Positions 25,284 to 26,434 of a stretch of DNA of 26,434 nucleotides are shown in pieces. Every line of letters begins with the position of its first letter. The stretch's first letter is position 1. Source of the DNA: JANNHP01 sp031404455 (lineage in GTDB: Bacteria; Planctomycetota; JAJSAM01; JAJVHW01); assembly GCA_031404455.1 (NCBI GenBank), contig JANNHP010000020.1, positions 1 to 26,434 on the forward strand. The letters are read 5' to 3'. The notes beneath the pieces were generated by a model, which saw only the letters and a program-made list of their open reading frames with translations, was not told where the DNA came from and ran no database searches. The position numbers and the translations under genes were made by a program.

Positions 25284-25287
<4 letters not shown>
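23305..25287 (-). CDS. Lipoprotein with TPR-like and LpoB/TolB-like segments
   Basis: 660 aa from a GTG at 25287 (GTGA overlap with the response regulator stop). The lipobox LAAC gives acylation at C25, so it is membrane-anchored. Residues about 35-270 are Ala-rich helices with TPR-like features (YLRAGDYDAAVRAYEREG, then RARGELYRADDFAPD). From residue 319, VTILVAPFEDATGG and RLARALRERLT follow the pattern seen at the start of LpoB/FlgO/TolB N-terminal type domains (strand, PF.d.TG, helix). Two long charged helices (about 415-520) suggest a coiled coil. A beta stretch (VKTATITARVDLVFGGRSLL) and another helical repeat near the C-terminus (AGRRDEAAEGYAMYLLSTPD) complete it. No known full-length family is recognised. 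It lies between the response regulator and the kinase, suggesting a signalling or envelope role. Confidence 0.85.

Positions 25288-26434
<1,147 letters not shown>

Overview
The window is very GC-rich, gene-dense bacterial chromosome with strong G/C bias at third codon positions. That bias creates many long antisense shadow reading frames. The content points to a diderm: an LptF/LptG-type LPS-export permease, an MsbA-like ABC exporter, a lipoprotein and several Sec-type exported proteins. The large exported protein with Ig-like (Big_5-like) domains, the PQQ-type propeller joined to a metallopeptidase, the ABC-2 pair with a degenerate signature and the NtrY/NtrX-like pair would fit a deep-branching, high-GC Planctomycetota lineage. 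That assignment is an inference from gene style; there is no rRNA or other phylogenetic marker here.

Layout. 1-1752: a divergent pair, the start of an MsbA-like ABC exporter (minus strand, cut by the window edge) and an LptF/LptG-family permease (plus). 1769-6429: a minus-strand series read in the order RluA-type pseudouridine synthase, a 203-aa exported protein of unknown function, and a 977-aa exported propeller/HExxH metallopeptidase. 6577-9925: a plus-strand overlapping cluster of a TrmH/SpoU RNA methyltransferase, an ABC-2 ATPase and an approximately 12-TM permease. 10052-12959: an HDOD-GAF-GGDEF diguanylate cyclase followed closely by the ribosome-assembly GTPase RsgA. 13052-15525: a 60-aa two-helix membrane protein, then an exported Ig-like protein with a candidate promoter and a clear intrinsic terminator. 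15655-18885: primosomal helicase PriA (minus), divergent from a putative sugar-phosphate isomerase/epimerase-like TIM-barrel protein (plus). 18889-19044: a cluster of REP-like inverted and tandem repeats. 19032-26434: a minus-strand operon.

The most interesting region is that last operon. It is read as NtrC/NtrX-type sigma54 response regulator, 660-aa lipoprotein, 164-aa exported Lys/Glu-rich protein (DUF4783-like tail), and 1261-aa multi-TM NtrY-like histidine kinase. All three junctions are 4-nt GTGA start/stop overlaps, so the four proteins are probably made together. Two envelope proteins sit between a response regulator and its likely kinase, and the kinase has an unusually large polytopic sensor. 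This suggests a dedicated envelope-sensing system. The kinase gene ends inside a REP-like repeat, which supplies its stop codon.

No tRNA, rRNA, CRISPR array, transposase or prophage gene was seen. No gap between genes exceeds about 150 bases.
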